From contig VZQC01011008.1 in the NCBI GenBank assembly GCA_009823505.1, forward strand, positions 837,943 to 901,942: 64,000 nt of DNA, in the 5' to 3' direction. The notes beneath the pieces are model-generated. The model was not told the DNA's origin. It ran no database searches and saw only the letters and a list, made by a program, of their open reading frames with translations. Position 1 is the first letter of the stretch. Each line of letters opens with the position of its first letter. This stretch comes from Rhizomys pruinosus (lineage: Eukaryota > Chordata > Mammalia > Rodentia > Spalacidae). Of the stretch, positions 47,955 to 60,309 are shown piece after piece. The position numbers and the translations under genes are program-made.

Positions 47955-48289
47955 CTGTTTTGTTTAAAAAATTCAATTTTATTTTTCACTTTAGGAATTC
48001 AATTTCTAGATACAAAATGCAAATTAAGTCACAGTTGATGGCTTGGTCCCAGTTTAACCTCTTGCCCAATGCTTGAAAGTTCTTGACTTTCTTATAATCT
48101 TATTTCTAGGAAAAAAAATAAATTTTTCCTGTTGTGATCTGAATCAAAAATTCTTTATAGCGATCTGTATCAGATATGTTGAAAATGGGCATAAGCTTTA
48201 AATCAGGACTACATTCTCCTGTGATTCCTATAATTAAATTTTGTTTGCTTGCTGTTTATTATTTTTAATGCGACTCTTTGTTTTTCTAA

Positions 48290-48630
48290 TATTTTTATTT
48301 TATGTGTATGAATGCATTGCCTGCATGTATGTGAGTGCCTGCAGGGATCAGAAGAAGGCTTCAGATCCCTGGAACTGGAGTTATTGATGGTTGTTAGCCA
48401 CCATGGGGTGCTAGGTATCGAACCCAGGTCCCCTGCAAGAGCAGCCAATGCTCTTAACTGCTAAGGATCTCTCCACCCACCATTTGCCTTTTATTTTTGA
48501 GACGGAGTCTCATTCAGCTCAGGCTGGCCTCAGATTTGCTACATAACAGAAGCTAGCCTTGAACTCCTGATCCTCCTTCCACCTCCCAGAGTGCTGGGAT
48601 AACAGGCGTATACCACCACACCTACCTAGG
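48290..48630 (-). mobile_element. Antisense B2 followed by antisense B1-like SINE
   Basis: 48290-48480 B2 (TTTTATGTGTATGAATGCAT ... ATCTCTCCACCC). 48495-48630 is an older B1-type (GAGACGGAGTCTCATTCAGC ... GGCGTATACCACC). Confidence 0.82.
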
Positions 48631-48704
48631 TCCTATAATTAATATTGAAAAATCACTATTAAAATGTTTCCATTGTAAATTATAAAAATATCTACGAAAT
48701 TTAC

Positions 48705-48801
48705 CTTAAATTTTTTGGTAATATTTTTCTTCTCTCCCCAAAAGGATAAAGGTGAAAATATAAGTGTTACATCCCCGTTCACTGGCTTCCCATAAGTATA
48801 C
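48705..48801 (-). CDS. Cd109: Cd109 window exon 3 (macroglobulin domain 3)
   Basis: A 97-nt exon starting with the last base of a split lysine codon, then YTYGKPVNGDVTL, SFWGEKKNITKKFK. YTYGKPV is a conserved alpha-2-macroglobulin family motif and NIT is an N-glycosylation sequon. The acceptor is CTGTTTTTCAG and the donor GTAAATTT. It ends in phase 0. Confidence 0.95.
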
Positions 48802-48917
48802 CTGAAAAACAGTGAACAATGTTAAATTTTCAACTTGATGGTATCACAGCAACACAACAAAAATATGACTTTGGATAAGGGTACAGTAGCAATTCAACAT
48901 AAAAAATTACATTAAAG

Positions 48918-49450
48918 GCCAAGGGTGGTGGCCCACACCTTTAATCTCAGCATTTGGGAGACAGAGGCAGGTGGATCTCTATAAGTTCAAGGCCAGCCTG
49001 GTCTACAGAGCAAATTCCAGAACAACTGGGACTACAAGGAGACCCTGTCTCGAAAAAAGAAGAAAAAAAAAAAAAAAACAAAACAAAGAATTACATTAAA
49101 GACACACACCCCCAAAAAATAAAAAAATAAATAAAAATTTTAAAAAAGCCGGGTGTGGTGGCGCACGCCTTTAATCCTAGCACTTGGGAGGCAGAGGCAG
49201 GCGAATCTTTGTGAGTTCAAGGCCAGCCTGGTGTACAATGTGAGTTCCAGGCCAGCTGGGGCTACAGGGAGACCCTGTCTCGAAAAGACCAATAAAAAAA
49301 AAAAAAAAGACACACCCCCCATCACAATTTTTTTAAACACAAGTTAGACCTGGTAGCACATGTCTGTAATCTCAGTACTTGGGAGGCTGAGACAGGGAGG
49401 ACAAGCTCAAGATCAGCTTGGGATACTTACAAGACTCTCTCAAAAAAAAA
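48918..49450 (+). mobile_element. Three B1-type SINEs in a row
   Basis: 48918-49075 and 49148-49300 are good B1 copies with A tails. 49345-49450 is a diverged one (CTGTAATCTCAGTACTTGGG). Confidence 0.87.
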
Positions 49451-49734
49451 ATTATCAAACAGCACAAAAATACTAAGCACAAGGAGTGTTCTTAACAGGG
49501 ATCCTTCAAATTAAGTGTCCAAAAGTCTCCAAATACTCTTAACTAGAGTATTTAACCAGTTCATAATGTCCATGTCACTAGCCTCTAACCATCTGAGAAA
49601 ACACAGAGGAAACAGTAGCTTCCTGGATGAACAGTGATCATTAGAAGATTATGACCATGTCAGTGCTAGACATCTGCACTGGCCTGTTGTTACCTATGAA
49701 ACTTCACAGCCTGTGAAAAAAATAATTTAGTTAT

Positions 49735-49945
49735 TTATCTTTATTTTATGTGTATGAGTGTTTTGCCTGCATCTATGTAAGTGAACCACATGTATGCAGT
49801 GCCTGCAAAGCTCAGAAGGGGGTGTCAGATCCCCTGGAACTGGAGTTATAGACAGTTGTTAGCTGCATGTGGGTGTTGGGAATTGAAATGGGTCCTTCGT
49901 AAGAGCAGCCAGTGCTCTTAACTGCTGAGCCATCTCTCCAATCCC
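49735..49945 (-). mobile_element. B2-type SINE, antisense
   Basis: TTTATTTTATGTGTATGAGTG to GAGCCATCTCTCCAATCCC. Confidence 0.9.
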
Positions 49946-50526
49946 AAGATTTTGAAATTTTTAAAATGTCATTTGAAGCTGTAATTACCATGACCAATTA
50001 CTGCATGTTTCAGGATTTGTAGGTTTAAGGGTTACTAGACCTTGGACTGCCTTACACCAGCTGCACAAACACACACCTATCAAAAAATTGGGGGGAAAGG
50101 TTGCAATGAAATTTTAGATCATTTTTTAGCCCATAGTTTCAATCTCTGCCATTTCACAGTCCATGCCTTAATTTTATGACTTTCATGATGGGGAAGTTTC
50201 TTCATGTAGAGGAAAGGCAGTCTTTGGTGAATTACTTAACTGCCAGAAAGTCTTTTTCAAATGTGTTTCCTGGGGTCCTTCCATCTCCCTTCAAAAGCTG
50301 GGCCAACCCATGAAGTCAATTTTGCCTTGCATTTTACAAACTGTAATCATAAACTGCTGTTTCCCGGATCTTTTAATTGAACACAGAAATAACCTCCTCT
50401 CTGGGTCAACGCAAAGCAAGTATAGAATTTTCCAAATTAAGAAGAAAAGAAATCCACCTTCAAATGTACCAACCTTCCAAATAAAAACAGTAAAGTTAGT
50501 GGAAACTTGGCTAGAACAGTGTTCAT

Positions 50527-51700
50527 CAAGGGGTGGAGAGATTGGCCTAGCGGTTAAGAATGCCAAACTTTCCTTGGCAGAGGACCGGGTTCATCCCCAG
50601 CCCACATGGCGGCTGGAACTGTCTGTACTCCAATTCAGAGACCAGTTCCATGGGGAATCCGCACCCTCTTCTGACTCTGAGCATTGCATGACACGGGTGC
50701 ACAACCTACATGCAGACAGTCATTCATACAAATACAGAAATTAAATAAAAAAAAAAAGAAAGTGTATCTCAAAATCACTCAGAGTTTTAAGTCTAGTGCT
50801 GCTTGTATCTTGTTAAAAATTAAATTGAAAGCAAAGTATGAATAAACAGAATACTGTATTTTACGGCATACTGCACAGGATGGTTTCTAACATAGATAGT
50901 ATTCTTCAGCTGCAATATTTTTTTTTTAATTTGGGTTTACAATGTGAACAGGGCTGGAGCTATGGCTCAAGTTAAGAGCAATATTGCTAACAAGAGAGGA
51001 CAGGGTTCAGTTACACTGTCACAGCACTCACATGCAGTAGCTCGAAATGCCTGCACCTCCAGCTGCAGGGGAGGATCCAGCACCTCTGACCTCCAAAGCA
51101 CTGCGAGTGTATGTGAATCAATACTCCGGATAGACATACATGTTAAATATGTATGTTCTATCCGAGTATAGCACATACATGACATAGTACCTGCCGCGTC
51201 TATCTGGGTGTGAGCATCATACATGCAGTGTGCCCACCACTTACACATAGTTTAAAAAATAATACAGATAAATCTTTAATATGTAAAAAAAAATCCATTT
51301 TTCCAGCACCAAGCCAAATACATATATGCAAACAGGCATACATGAAAATTGTCCTAAAACAAAACCTGGAATCATTTATAATAAGCTTATTAGTTATTTA
51401 AGATATATATAAACAACCTGACAATTTTTTTTGACACGAGTGGAACTGAAACTCACCATACATACAGCGCTGACCTTGGAATCTGCTTGCCTCTACCTCC
51501 CAAGTGCTGGGATTAAAACTGTGTGCCAGCCGGGCGTGTTGGGGCACACCTTTAATCCCCACACAGCACTCAGGGGTAGAAGGTGGGTGGATCTCTGTGA
51601 GTTCAAGGCCAGGCCTGGTCTACAAGAGTGAGCTCTAGGACACCTGGTACTGAAAAGGGAGATCCCGCCTCAAAAATACCAAATAAAGAAAAAAAAATAA
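50527..51700. repeat. Error-rich copy of 62836-64000
   Basis: Starts with a B2-type SINE full of small indels (GGTGGAGAGATTGGCCTAGC). It continues through AAAGTGTATCTCAAAATCAC, a second SINE (50951-51250) and a B1 (51530-51690), in the same order as 62836-64000. Differences are mostly 1-3 base gains and losses. Confidence 0.92.
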
Positions 51701-54700
51701 AAATAAAACTATAATCCACCACCTGGCACATGGACAACATTTAAAAAAAAAAATCAAAGACAACTAGCAAAATGAAGAAATTTTCTTCCTGAACACAGTC
51801 ACTAAACAAATTATTTATAAAATGATACCTGAAAATATCGAGCCCTATAATTCATGTCTCTCCACACTGAGAAGATTTTGGTTTTCAAATCCATTTCCCA
51901 GGAGTAAGATCAATATTTCATCAGAAATAAATATATTTTTAATATATCCTCAGTTTTAAATTTGTTTTAATTCTGACCTGTTTCCTTGAGTTTATAGATG
52001 TAGAGCTAAGCTATAATGTTACTTTTTTTTTTTTTTTTTTTTTTTTGGTCTTTTTGAGACAGGTCTCCCTGTAGCCCCAGCAAGGCCTGAACTCACTCCT
52101 GTAGACCAGGCTGGCTTTGAACTCAAAAGATCCACCTGCCTCTGCCTCCCGAGTGCTAAGATTAAAGGCATGCCTCCCCCACGCCCGGCATGTTACTTTC
52201 TTTATAATCCCCTGGAACTCACTATGGCTAGTAGGAAAGAATCTATTATTTCTTTTTTTAATGAGTAATGATTTGGTAATGAACTTTTTTCCCACACACA
52301 ACCCAATTTGCTTCATTCTGAATCAATACAGGCTTTTGATTGGTATAAAGACCATTTCTGGCCGGGCAATGTGGCCATGCCTTTAATTCCAGCACTTGGA
52401 TATTATAGGTGGCAGGAGGATCTGTGGTGAGTTCAAGGTCAAGCTGGTCTACATAATAAGCAGGTGTTACATCAAAGCTGATAAACAAATATATACTTTC
52501 ATATTTTATTTGTTCCAGTCAAAAAATTTCAAAAGTAAATGGAGCCTGTTAACCCTCTCTGAGAAAACTCCAGCAGTGCCCTGTGCACTATCTATGGCCT
52601 TAAGGGAGCAGACAACTACAAGGAATTGTTTATCACCCACCTAAATTGTTCATCACCCACAAATAGAGATGGGGCTATTGAACAAAATATTATAAGTTAA
52701 TATTTTAACCAAAAATCCAAGCTTATATATGCAACATTAAACAACCTCTAAAGCCTAATTTTACAAAAATCCCGTCAGAAAACATCTCACCCCTGATTTG
52801 ATAATGAACATTGTTTCCTCAACACAACCCAATTTGCTTCATTCTGAATCACATGCTTTTGATTGTACAAAGACCATTTCTGAGCTCAAGGCATGGTGGC
52901 ACAAGCCTTTAATCCCAGCACTCAGGAGGCAGGGGCGGAGGCAGAGGCAGAGGATCACTGTGAGTTCCAAGGTCAGCCTGGTCTACATAGTAAGTTCGGC
53001 CATCTGGAAGCTACAGAGAGACCCTGTATGCATAAGAGATTGGAACTATAATCTTAAAGGTTATGTTGTTTTATCTACTTTTATAGGTGATTATTTATTG
53101 GATGTCTACTCCATGGCTGGACTGCACTAGACACCAAAATGTAAATAGATATGGACCCTCCTTGAGAAAGGTGAGCCAGCAAACAGCAGCACTATTTGTC
53201 CAGTGTGGTGGGAGGCACTAGGACCATGAGTTATAGGCAGAAAATAAGTGTAGATCAGGAAAATATTTTGCATTCTTGAAAGCACAAGTAAATTTTTGAG
53301 TCAAATTTTGGAAAGTAAAGAAGGAGCTGGGTGAGATGTTTTCAAAAGACAAAACTAGAAAAGAACTTTTTAAAACATATAAAGACCAGGGAAGCAGTCA
53401 AGATAGCTCACACCTGCAAGGTGAATGCCAAAATAGGTTTTGAGTTCCAAGCCAACCTGCACCATATAGTAAGATCCTGCACAGGGAACAAAACTGTCTG
53501 GTACAGTGGCTCTCCTGCCTGTAATCCCAAGCACAGGAGAGGGTGAAGCAGGAAAATCGCTTCAAGTTGAAGGCCAAGATGGGTTACATAGTGAGTTTCT
53601 AAGCCACCATGTTCATTTGAACCCTGTCGACAAAAGAAGGAATAAGAAAAAAATTTAAAGACTCCTGGTCTATGATCCTGAAAATTTTTTTGTGAAAAAG
53701 TATAAAAATTAGAATTGGCCTTTTTAAAGAGTAAAATAAAGTAGAGTCTGGAAGAGTATGGCTTCAGATTAGAGCACTGGGTGCACTCCAGAGGATCGCA
53801 GGTGGCAATTCGCCCAGCACCCACATGGTAAGCTGAAAACCATCTGTAACTCTAGTTCCAAGGGATTGAACCCCTTCTTCTGACTTTTGAGGGCATTACA
53901 TGACACGGTTGCACTTAACATACACCTCCATGGACAGTACACTCATACACTAACAAAATAATAAATAAATTAGAAAAAATAAGGGGGCTGGAAAGATACT
54001 CCAAGATTAAGAAGCAAGTTGGCTGTTCTTGCAGAAGACCTTGCGTTCAACTCCCAGCACCCACATTGCAACTAAACAACCATTCATAGTTCTGAGGGAA
54101 TCTGACACCTGCTCATCTGACATCTGCAGCCATTGCATGACAGGGGTGCATTTATGTACATGCAGGCCAAATACAGTCAATATACATAAATAATTTTAAA
54201 TATTAAATATTACAAATATATAATTTGCTGTCTCTAAAAAATATACCTCATTGGCAAAAAAAAAACAAAAGATGAGAGTCAAAGGGTGGAAGTAATCCAT
54301 CCAACAAATGGCGGGAGCAAGCTGCCACGGCTATTCTCACAGCTGACAGGAGACTGCAAACCGAATTAGTAAAAAGTGAAGGACAAAAAAAAAAGGTAAC
54401 AAAAAAAGCTGGGCGTGGTGGTGGAGCACACCTTTAATCCCCACAAGCCACTTGGGAGGCAGAGACAAACAGATGGATCCTCCGTGAGTTCAAGGGCCAG
54501 CCTGTCCTACAGAGCGAGTTCCAGGCCAGCTGGAGCTATAGGAAGACCCGGTGTCTCAAAAAGGACATAAAAAAAAAAGTAAAGGGAGCAATTCATCAAT
54601 AAGAAGATAATTACATTAATAGATAGATATTAGATTCAATATAGATATAAAACATAGAATGATATATAGAGGATATAGGATATATAGAAGATATAGATAT

Positions 54701-56455
54701 AGATAATACATAATAGTAAATAAAAATATAATATAGATGAATATAGATAGATTAAATAGTAGAATATATCCAAAGTGACACTAGAGAACTAACCAGACTC
54801 AGTGTGATGACCTCACACTGAGGGACATTTTGGGACACAAACTTGACTGCAAAACCCTAATCATGTTATGACATATGAGTGCATGAAATCTGGCAGGAAT
54901 GCTTATGGAAGGTGCAGACAGGGGACACTGTCTAAAGATGATCAAGATGCATTGTAGGAAATGCACATAAGTTCAAGATTTTTTACATGTTCTTATTTTT
55001 ATGTGTTTCAGTGTTATGCTTCAATGTATGTAAGTGCAACCTATGTTGGTGCAATGTCCAACAAAGGTCAGAAAGAAGGCGTTGAAATCCCTGGGAATGG
55101 ATTTATGAACAAGATCTAGTCACCATGTATGTTTGGGTATTTGAACTTGGATCTTCTGCAAGGAAAGCCAGTGCTCCTAATCACTGAGGCCAAAGAAGAA
55201 AAATGTGAGCTTTGGTCGTGGTGGTAATGAACCTGTGATCCAGGCACCAGTGAGGCAGAGGCAGATGGATCTCTCTGAATTCCAAGCCAGCCTGTCTCTA
55301 TAATATAGAGTTCCAGGCCAGCTAGGATACAGAAAACCCTGTCTCAAAAGATCCCACCCCCCCAAAAAAGAAAAAGAAAATAGTAGTACAAATATACACA
55401 GAGCAATTCAGTGAGCCTTAAGAAGAAAGATCATCTTGGTCCACAGGGAAATGGTGGAACTCAGGATCTTATGTTAAGTGAAATAAGCCATACTCAGAAA
55501 GATGAAATGATTTGTTTCTATTTCCATATGCGACTCCAGATTGTAAATGTGTGTGTGGTGTGTCCACATGTCTGTGTGTGTTTCTGTATACACACGAAAG
55601 TAGAAAGTCCACCATGAGAGAGGTCATAAGTGAGTGTAGAGGTCAGTAAAGAGAGGGTGAACAGAAAAAAACTGTGACAAAAAGCAGAAGGGAAGTGTTG
55701 GTGAGGAGAAAGGAAAACAGCAAGAGGGGCGGGAAGCACAGACAGCAGAATGCAAAGAACAAGCTTAACATTCTCGCATGGGAATGTCATAATTAAACCC
55801 ATTCCCCTTTGTTCAAGTGAACTTTAAAATTAATTTAAAAATGAGTAAAAGCTCCTCTATGCAGGGGGATGCACATCTGTAATATCAGCACTCAGAAGGA
55901 GGAAACAGGAAGACTGCACATTTGTCGCCAGCCAACCTTACTGAGACTATACCCCAATAAAGAATATTTTGAGAAAAACACACAAAAACATAGTAAAAAT
56001 AAAGACATAAGTAAAATGCAACCCTTGACTTATCTGAGGGTAACTTTACCCTATATTTTTCAGAGCTGCTGTTCCAGAACTCTAATGCTTTTTGCAACTA
56101 TACTTGAATGCTGTACTGCTCAAGTTGATGGTTCAAAATCATGAGAGCTATCACATATGCAGTGTGGGATGGGTCAAAGGTCTCTGAATATCTGAAAACG
56201 GATATATGTGGATTTTTGTACTTGACTGCTAATTATAATAAGACAACCTTTCGCCCAGGCTGATTATTGATAATAAAAACATCAGATTTTAGAGGAGATA
56301 AGGATAAGATTCACATGTATGGAAATGTCAGAATTAAACCAATTATTTTATACAGTGAATATATGCTACTTAAATATATGGAAAAATAAAAAAGAAGGAG
56401 ATACATGCCCTCAACTACGTGTTCATCTAAGATAGGTAAAGAATAAACAACTTTT
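51701..56455. other. Cd109: Intron with noisy SINE copies
   Basis: Recognised pieces: B1 antisense 52021-52195, B1 partial 52361-52470, B1 52885-53030, B1-like 53395-53635, B2 53750-53965, B2 53985-54200, B1 54410-54570, B2 antisense 55000-55190, B1 55205-55365, B1-like 55860-55965, and an AT-rich TAGATA-type repeat 54615-54760. Many show split or doubled bases unusual for SINEs of this age. No exon was found. Confidence 0.7.
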
Positions 56456-56459
56456 AAAT

Positions 56460-56938
56460 TTTTCTTTAATTTTATGTGTATGAGTGGGTTTTTTTTTTTT
56501 TTTATTTTATTTTTTACATGTTTGTGTGTGTGCCTGGTGTCTGTGGCGGGTATCAGATCCTCTGTAACTAGATGATTATTAGCCACCTGTGGCTCTTGGA
56601 ACAAACCCTGGTCCTCTGGAAGAACAAGCAAGTGCTCTTAACTGCTATGCATCCCTCCAGCCCCCCAATAATACACCTTTTTTTATTTTTTATTTTTATT
56701 TTCTTATTTATTTTGTATCCGTGTGTAATGAATGTACTGTCTGCATGAGTTTGTGCACCCGTGTCGGGCATGCCCGCGGAGGTCAGAAGAGGGTGTTGGA
56801 TCCCCTGGAACTGGAGTTTCCTGGAATTGGAGTTTCAGACGGGTTTCTGCTGCCGCCAGTGGGTGCTGGGGATCGAAACGCGGGTCCTCTAATAAGAGCA
56901 GTCCAGCACCCTTAACCGCTAGGCCTCTCTCCAGCCCC
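56460..56938 (-). mobile_element. Two antisense B2-type SINEs
   Basis: 56460-56663 and 56690-56938, the second near complete but with indels (GTGTCGGGCATGCCCGCGGA). Confidence 0.87.
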
Positions 56939-56999
56939 TAATACACCTTTTAAAATAGGATATGACATGAGACACAGTTTTTTCACCTTCCAATATGGA

Positions 57000-57850
57000 C
57001 TGAAGGACTCATGTCTCTCCAAGAATCCTCCAAACCTTCAATGCAGATGGGGAACTAACTGAGATAACCCAGCTGTGGATAAACCACTAAGGGGAAGTCC
57101 AAGCCCTTGTCCATAATATCATTGATTGCCATTGTTGTACTACCTGGCTGTATCATGGAGGCAGTGCAGGGGGATCAAGACAGGATGCGTGCTTAATGAA
57201 TTTCATTTGGGGGACCATGGGAGGGTAGACCCCCATGTGGACCAAAAGGATTGATAGTTGTTGGGGATTGCCAAGCAGGAACTTTTGAGCACTTCCTTAA
57301 GGAAGGACATGACATCTTGTAGGAAAAATCTACAATTCACGTGATATGTGTATGTATGTAGTATGCATATTATGTGTAACTATGTATATATATATATATA
57401 GTATATATACTGTAGCAATAAAATTTGGAGAGAACAACAACAAAAGAACTGAAAAAAACTCTGGAATATCAGAAAAAGATACAGAGGAGAGATGGCAGGT
57501 ACAGGGCTCTGGTGGGTTGGGGGGCATGGAAAGGGAAGCGATTCTAGATTGGATTGAGAAATTATGTGTGTTGTATGAAAAAGTTTAATAAATAACAAAC
57601 ATAAATTTTAAAAAGCAATACAAGTTTGAAGAGAAAACAACAAAAGACTAAAAGAAAAAAAAAAACTCTGGAAAGAACTCAGAAAAAGATGCAGACACGT
57701 AGGGCAGAGTGCAAGGGACTCGGGTGGGTGGGACATGGAAGGGGAATAACGATCTGGATTCGATTGAAGACTCTGGATGTCGATCGATTGATTAATGAAA
57801 CTAATGAAAAAGTTTAATAATCAATAAAAAAACAGACTCTAATAAAGTTA
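57000..57850 (+). mobile_element. L1 3' end with its last part present twice
   Basis: 57430-57600 and 57640-57830 share ACTCTGGAA, AGAAAAAGAT(A/G)CAGA, GGTGGG and GAAAAAGTTTAATAA in order, so the terminal block is tandemly repeated. 57000-57340 upstream is probably the same element. No intact reading frame. Confidence 0.6.
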
Positions 57851-58104
57851 AAAAAAAAAAAAGAAAAAAGAAGTAGGATAATGCATTCTATCAACTCCTT
57901 GGCCACTAGTCTGTGGAAAATATTTTAGGGCTGGATCAGCTTAAAAGTAGAGATATAGCTGCGAAGACCTATGGAGATCTCTCCCATGCTATAGTATTTA
58001 TTACAGGTACTTTCTACACATTTGAGTATTTTAATAAGCTAATACTCCAAAGTACATAAGAAGCTTTTTGCCATACAGTTTTTTGTATGTTCGTTTTTTG
58101 GTTT

Positions 58105-58445
58105 TGGTCTTTTTGAGACAGGGTCTCCCTTTATCCCAGCTGCCTGGAAGCTTGCTTATGTAGACCGCTTGGCCTTGAAACTCACAGAGATCTGCCTGCC
58201 CTTCCCTCCCCCCCCCCTCCAGTGCTGGGACTTAAAGGCATGTGCCACCACAGTCAACCTCCTGCATTTTCATACAAAATTTTTTTTTTTTTGTCTTTGT
58301 CGGACAGGGTCTCCCTGTAGCCGCCCCAGCTGTCCCTGGAACTCACTATGTAGACCAGGCGTGGCGCCTTTGAACTCAGAGAGTTCGCCTGCCTCTTGCT
58401 CCCAAGTGCTAGGATTAAAAGGCGTACGCCGCCCCTACGCCCGGC
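58105..58445 (-). mobile_element. Two antisense B1 SINEs
   Basis: 58105-58258 and 58285-58445, both with extra bases (CAGGCGTGGCGCCTTTGAAC). They stand 61 bp before exon 2's donor side. Confidence 0.85.
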
Positions 58446-58505
58446 AATTGTCATAACAGTTTAAAAACGTTTAAGAGCCATAAGAAAAGAAAAAGTGAAA
58501 CTTAC

Positions 58506-58590
58506 TTGCGTGTGATCGTACCATTTAAATGCTTAGAATTCAAAGAACAATACAATGGTGTCTCTAAAGCAACTTCAAACTTTGGTAACA
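58506..58590 (-). CDS. Cd109: Cd109 window exon 2 (macroglobulin domain 3 start)
   Basis: An 85-nt exon, entering in phase 1 and leaving in phase 2. It encodes (V)LPKFEVALETPLYCS, then an NGT sequon, and ends TITR with two bases of the next lysine. The acceptor is CTTTTCTTTTCCAG and the donor GTAAGTTTC. The YVLPKFEV motif is a hallmark of the third macroglobulin domain. It is separated from exon 3 by a 9.7-kb intron that holds the second duplication. Confidence 0.93.
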
Positions 58591-58599
58591 CTGGAAAAG

Positions 58600-59610
58600 A
58601 AAAGGAATCTTTTTAAATATCTATTTTACTTTTATTTCAGTTAACAAGTAAAATAGAATTGGTTCTAACTAGCTGGTATTACTTGAACTTAGATTCATTA
58701 GGATCCAAACTCATGTTAACATAAATTGAAAAACCCTTTATTTAACTCAAAATTAGAGGTCCTTTCATAGATCAACTTTATATAATCATGAAAGTTTTAT
58801 AATGAATACTACTTAAAATAAAGCACTCCACCAGAGTAAAAACATCTGTGATTTGGGTTTTGGCCTACAGAATTTTTTTATAATGTCACTGATGAAAGAA
58901 ACAGATCAGTAAGGACCCTCACCATTCAGTTAACATAAGACAAATATCCAAAAGGCTGATAAGCCAGCAATACAGAACAGAACTACAGGGCTAAAAGCCC
59001 TCTAAACAAGCCAAGACACTGCTAGACTCTAGATGAGTCTATGACAGGAGGCTCAAAAGTGTCATATGGGGCAACTAGGACCCCTCCTCCAAGGAAATCC
59101 AAATACCTTCTCTTCAAATACTGCAGGCTGACCACCCATTGCCTCAACTGCACCTCATTCAAGGACACATAACTACCCAGCTCCAGGGCGTGACATGAAA
59201 ACAATTTAGAAAAGTGTTGTGCCCCTATGATTCCTTGAAGATCAGCACTGCTCAGAAGAAATAAAATAGGAACCACACATTCATTTTCATCCTTAAGACG
59301 TTAAATTTTAAAAAATAACAGTAAATAAAAAAATCAATTTATATAATTTCCTTAACTCTGCAATGTCTGATCATTTATTGTTTTACTATTTAAACGCAAA
59401 TTTAAATAACTTATTATAATGAACTTGCTTTTTCCTTGTGCTGAGTCTTGGAAATCAGCTGTGAATTTTACTCTTATAGCACATCCCTATGGGAACCCAG
59501 CTACAGTTCAAGTGCTGCACAGCCATATGTGATAAATGGTTCTGTATGACATACACAGGTCCAGATCAGTGGTCATAACACTATGGCTAACATGAACTAA
59601 GAGTATTTAT
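58600..59610. other. Cd109: Intron stretch without recognised elements
   Basis: Unique-looking sequence between exons 2 and 1; nothing identified on either strand. Confidence 0.5.
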
Positions 59611-59614
59611 TAAA

Positions 59615-60100
59615 TTTTTATTTACTTATTTTTATTCTATGTGTATGAATGTTTTGACTGCATGTATGCAAGTGCATCAATATGCATGCAATGGCCGCAC
59701 AAGCCATGAAGAGGGCACTGATATTCCCCTGGAACTGATGTTTAGATCATCGTTAGTAGGCTATGTGGGTGCTGGGTAGCAAACCCAAGTCCTCTGCAAG
59801 AACACAGTGCCTTAACCACTTTGAAGCCACTCTCCGCAAGCCCACATTCTTATTTTTTTTAATTTTATTTATTTATTTTATTTTATAGTGTATAATGTAC
59901 TGTCTGCCTGTAGTTTGTGCAGCTCATCGTGCAATGCCGCGGAGCGGTACTGTGCGCGGTCAGAAGAGGTGTCAGATTCTCCTGCAACTGGAATTAAAGA
60001 TGGGTTCTCAGCCAGCTCATTTGGGTGCTGGGGATCGAAACCCTATGGTCCTCTGCAGAGCAGTTAGGGCTCTTAACCGCTAGCCATCTCTCGCAGCCTT
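59615..60100 (-). mobile_element. Two antisense B2-type SINEs
   Basis: 59615-59845 and 59860-60100, both indel-rich (GCGGAGCGGTACTGTGCGCGG in the second). Confidence 0.82.
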
Positions 60101-60269
60101 CCAACATTCTTATTTTAAAAAGCATATAGGATATCTCTTGAAAATTTCTCCATCTCTGTAGAAACAGATAATATATATATATTATATGGAGTTGGATATA
60201 TACATGATCGCCTGTAGGTATAATATATATATGGTATTTTACCTTTAGAATAAATTGAAGAATTCTTAC

Positions 60270-60309
60270 CATATTCTGAGACCCGAAATGATTGGTAATA
60301 CTGCTGATT
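60270..60309 (-). CDS. Cd109: Cd109 window exon 1 (end of macroglobulin domain 2)
   Basis: A 40-nt exon reading NQQYYQSFRVSEY plus one base (phase 0 start, phase 1 end). The acceptor is TTGCCAATAG and the donor GTAAGAATTC. It joins exon 2 to make SEYVLPKFEV, the linker from domain 2 to domain 3 typical of the alpha-2-macroglobulin family. It lies in a stretch with many probable base-level errors, yet the exon itself is clean. An AT-rich dinucleotide tract lies about 30 bp downstream of the donor. Confidence 0.88.

Larger units (their letters stand above)
4172..60309 (-). other. Cd109: Cd109 gene, internal part (18 exons plus a duplicated thioester exon)
   Basis: Eighteen exons read right to left, all with AG acceptors and GT donors and with phases that join without a frameshift. 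The joined product is about 748 residues and matches CD109 of the alpha-2-macroglobulin family as I remember it, from just before YVLPKFEV to the CGEQ thioester. CD109 is a GPI-anchored cell-surface thioester protein that binds TGF-beta and its receptors and dampens signalling (known of the family). Sequons visible: NGT, NIT, NFS, NAS, NFT, NNS, NYT, NDS, a second NAS, NST and NGS, as expected for a heavily glycosylated ectodomain. The first exons (signal peptide, domains 1-2) and the last exons (rest of the thioester domain, receptor-binding-like domain, GPI signal) lie outside the window. No promoter is in view. Confidence 0.95.
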
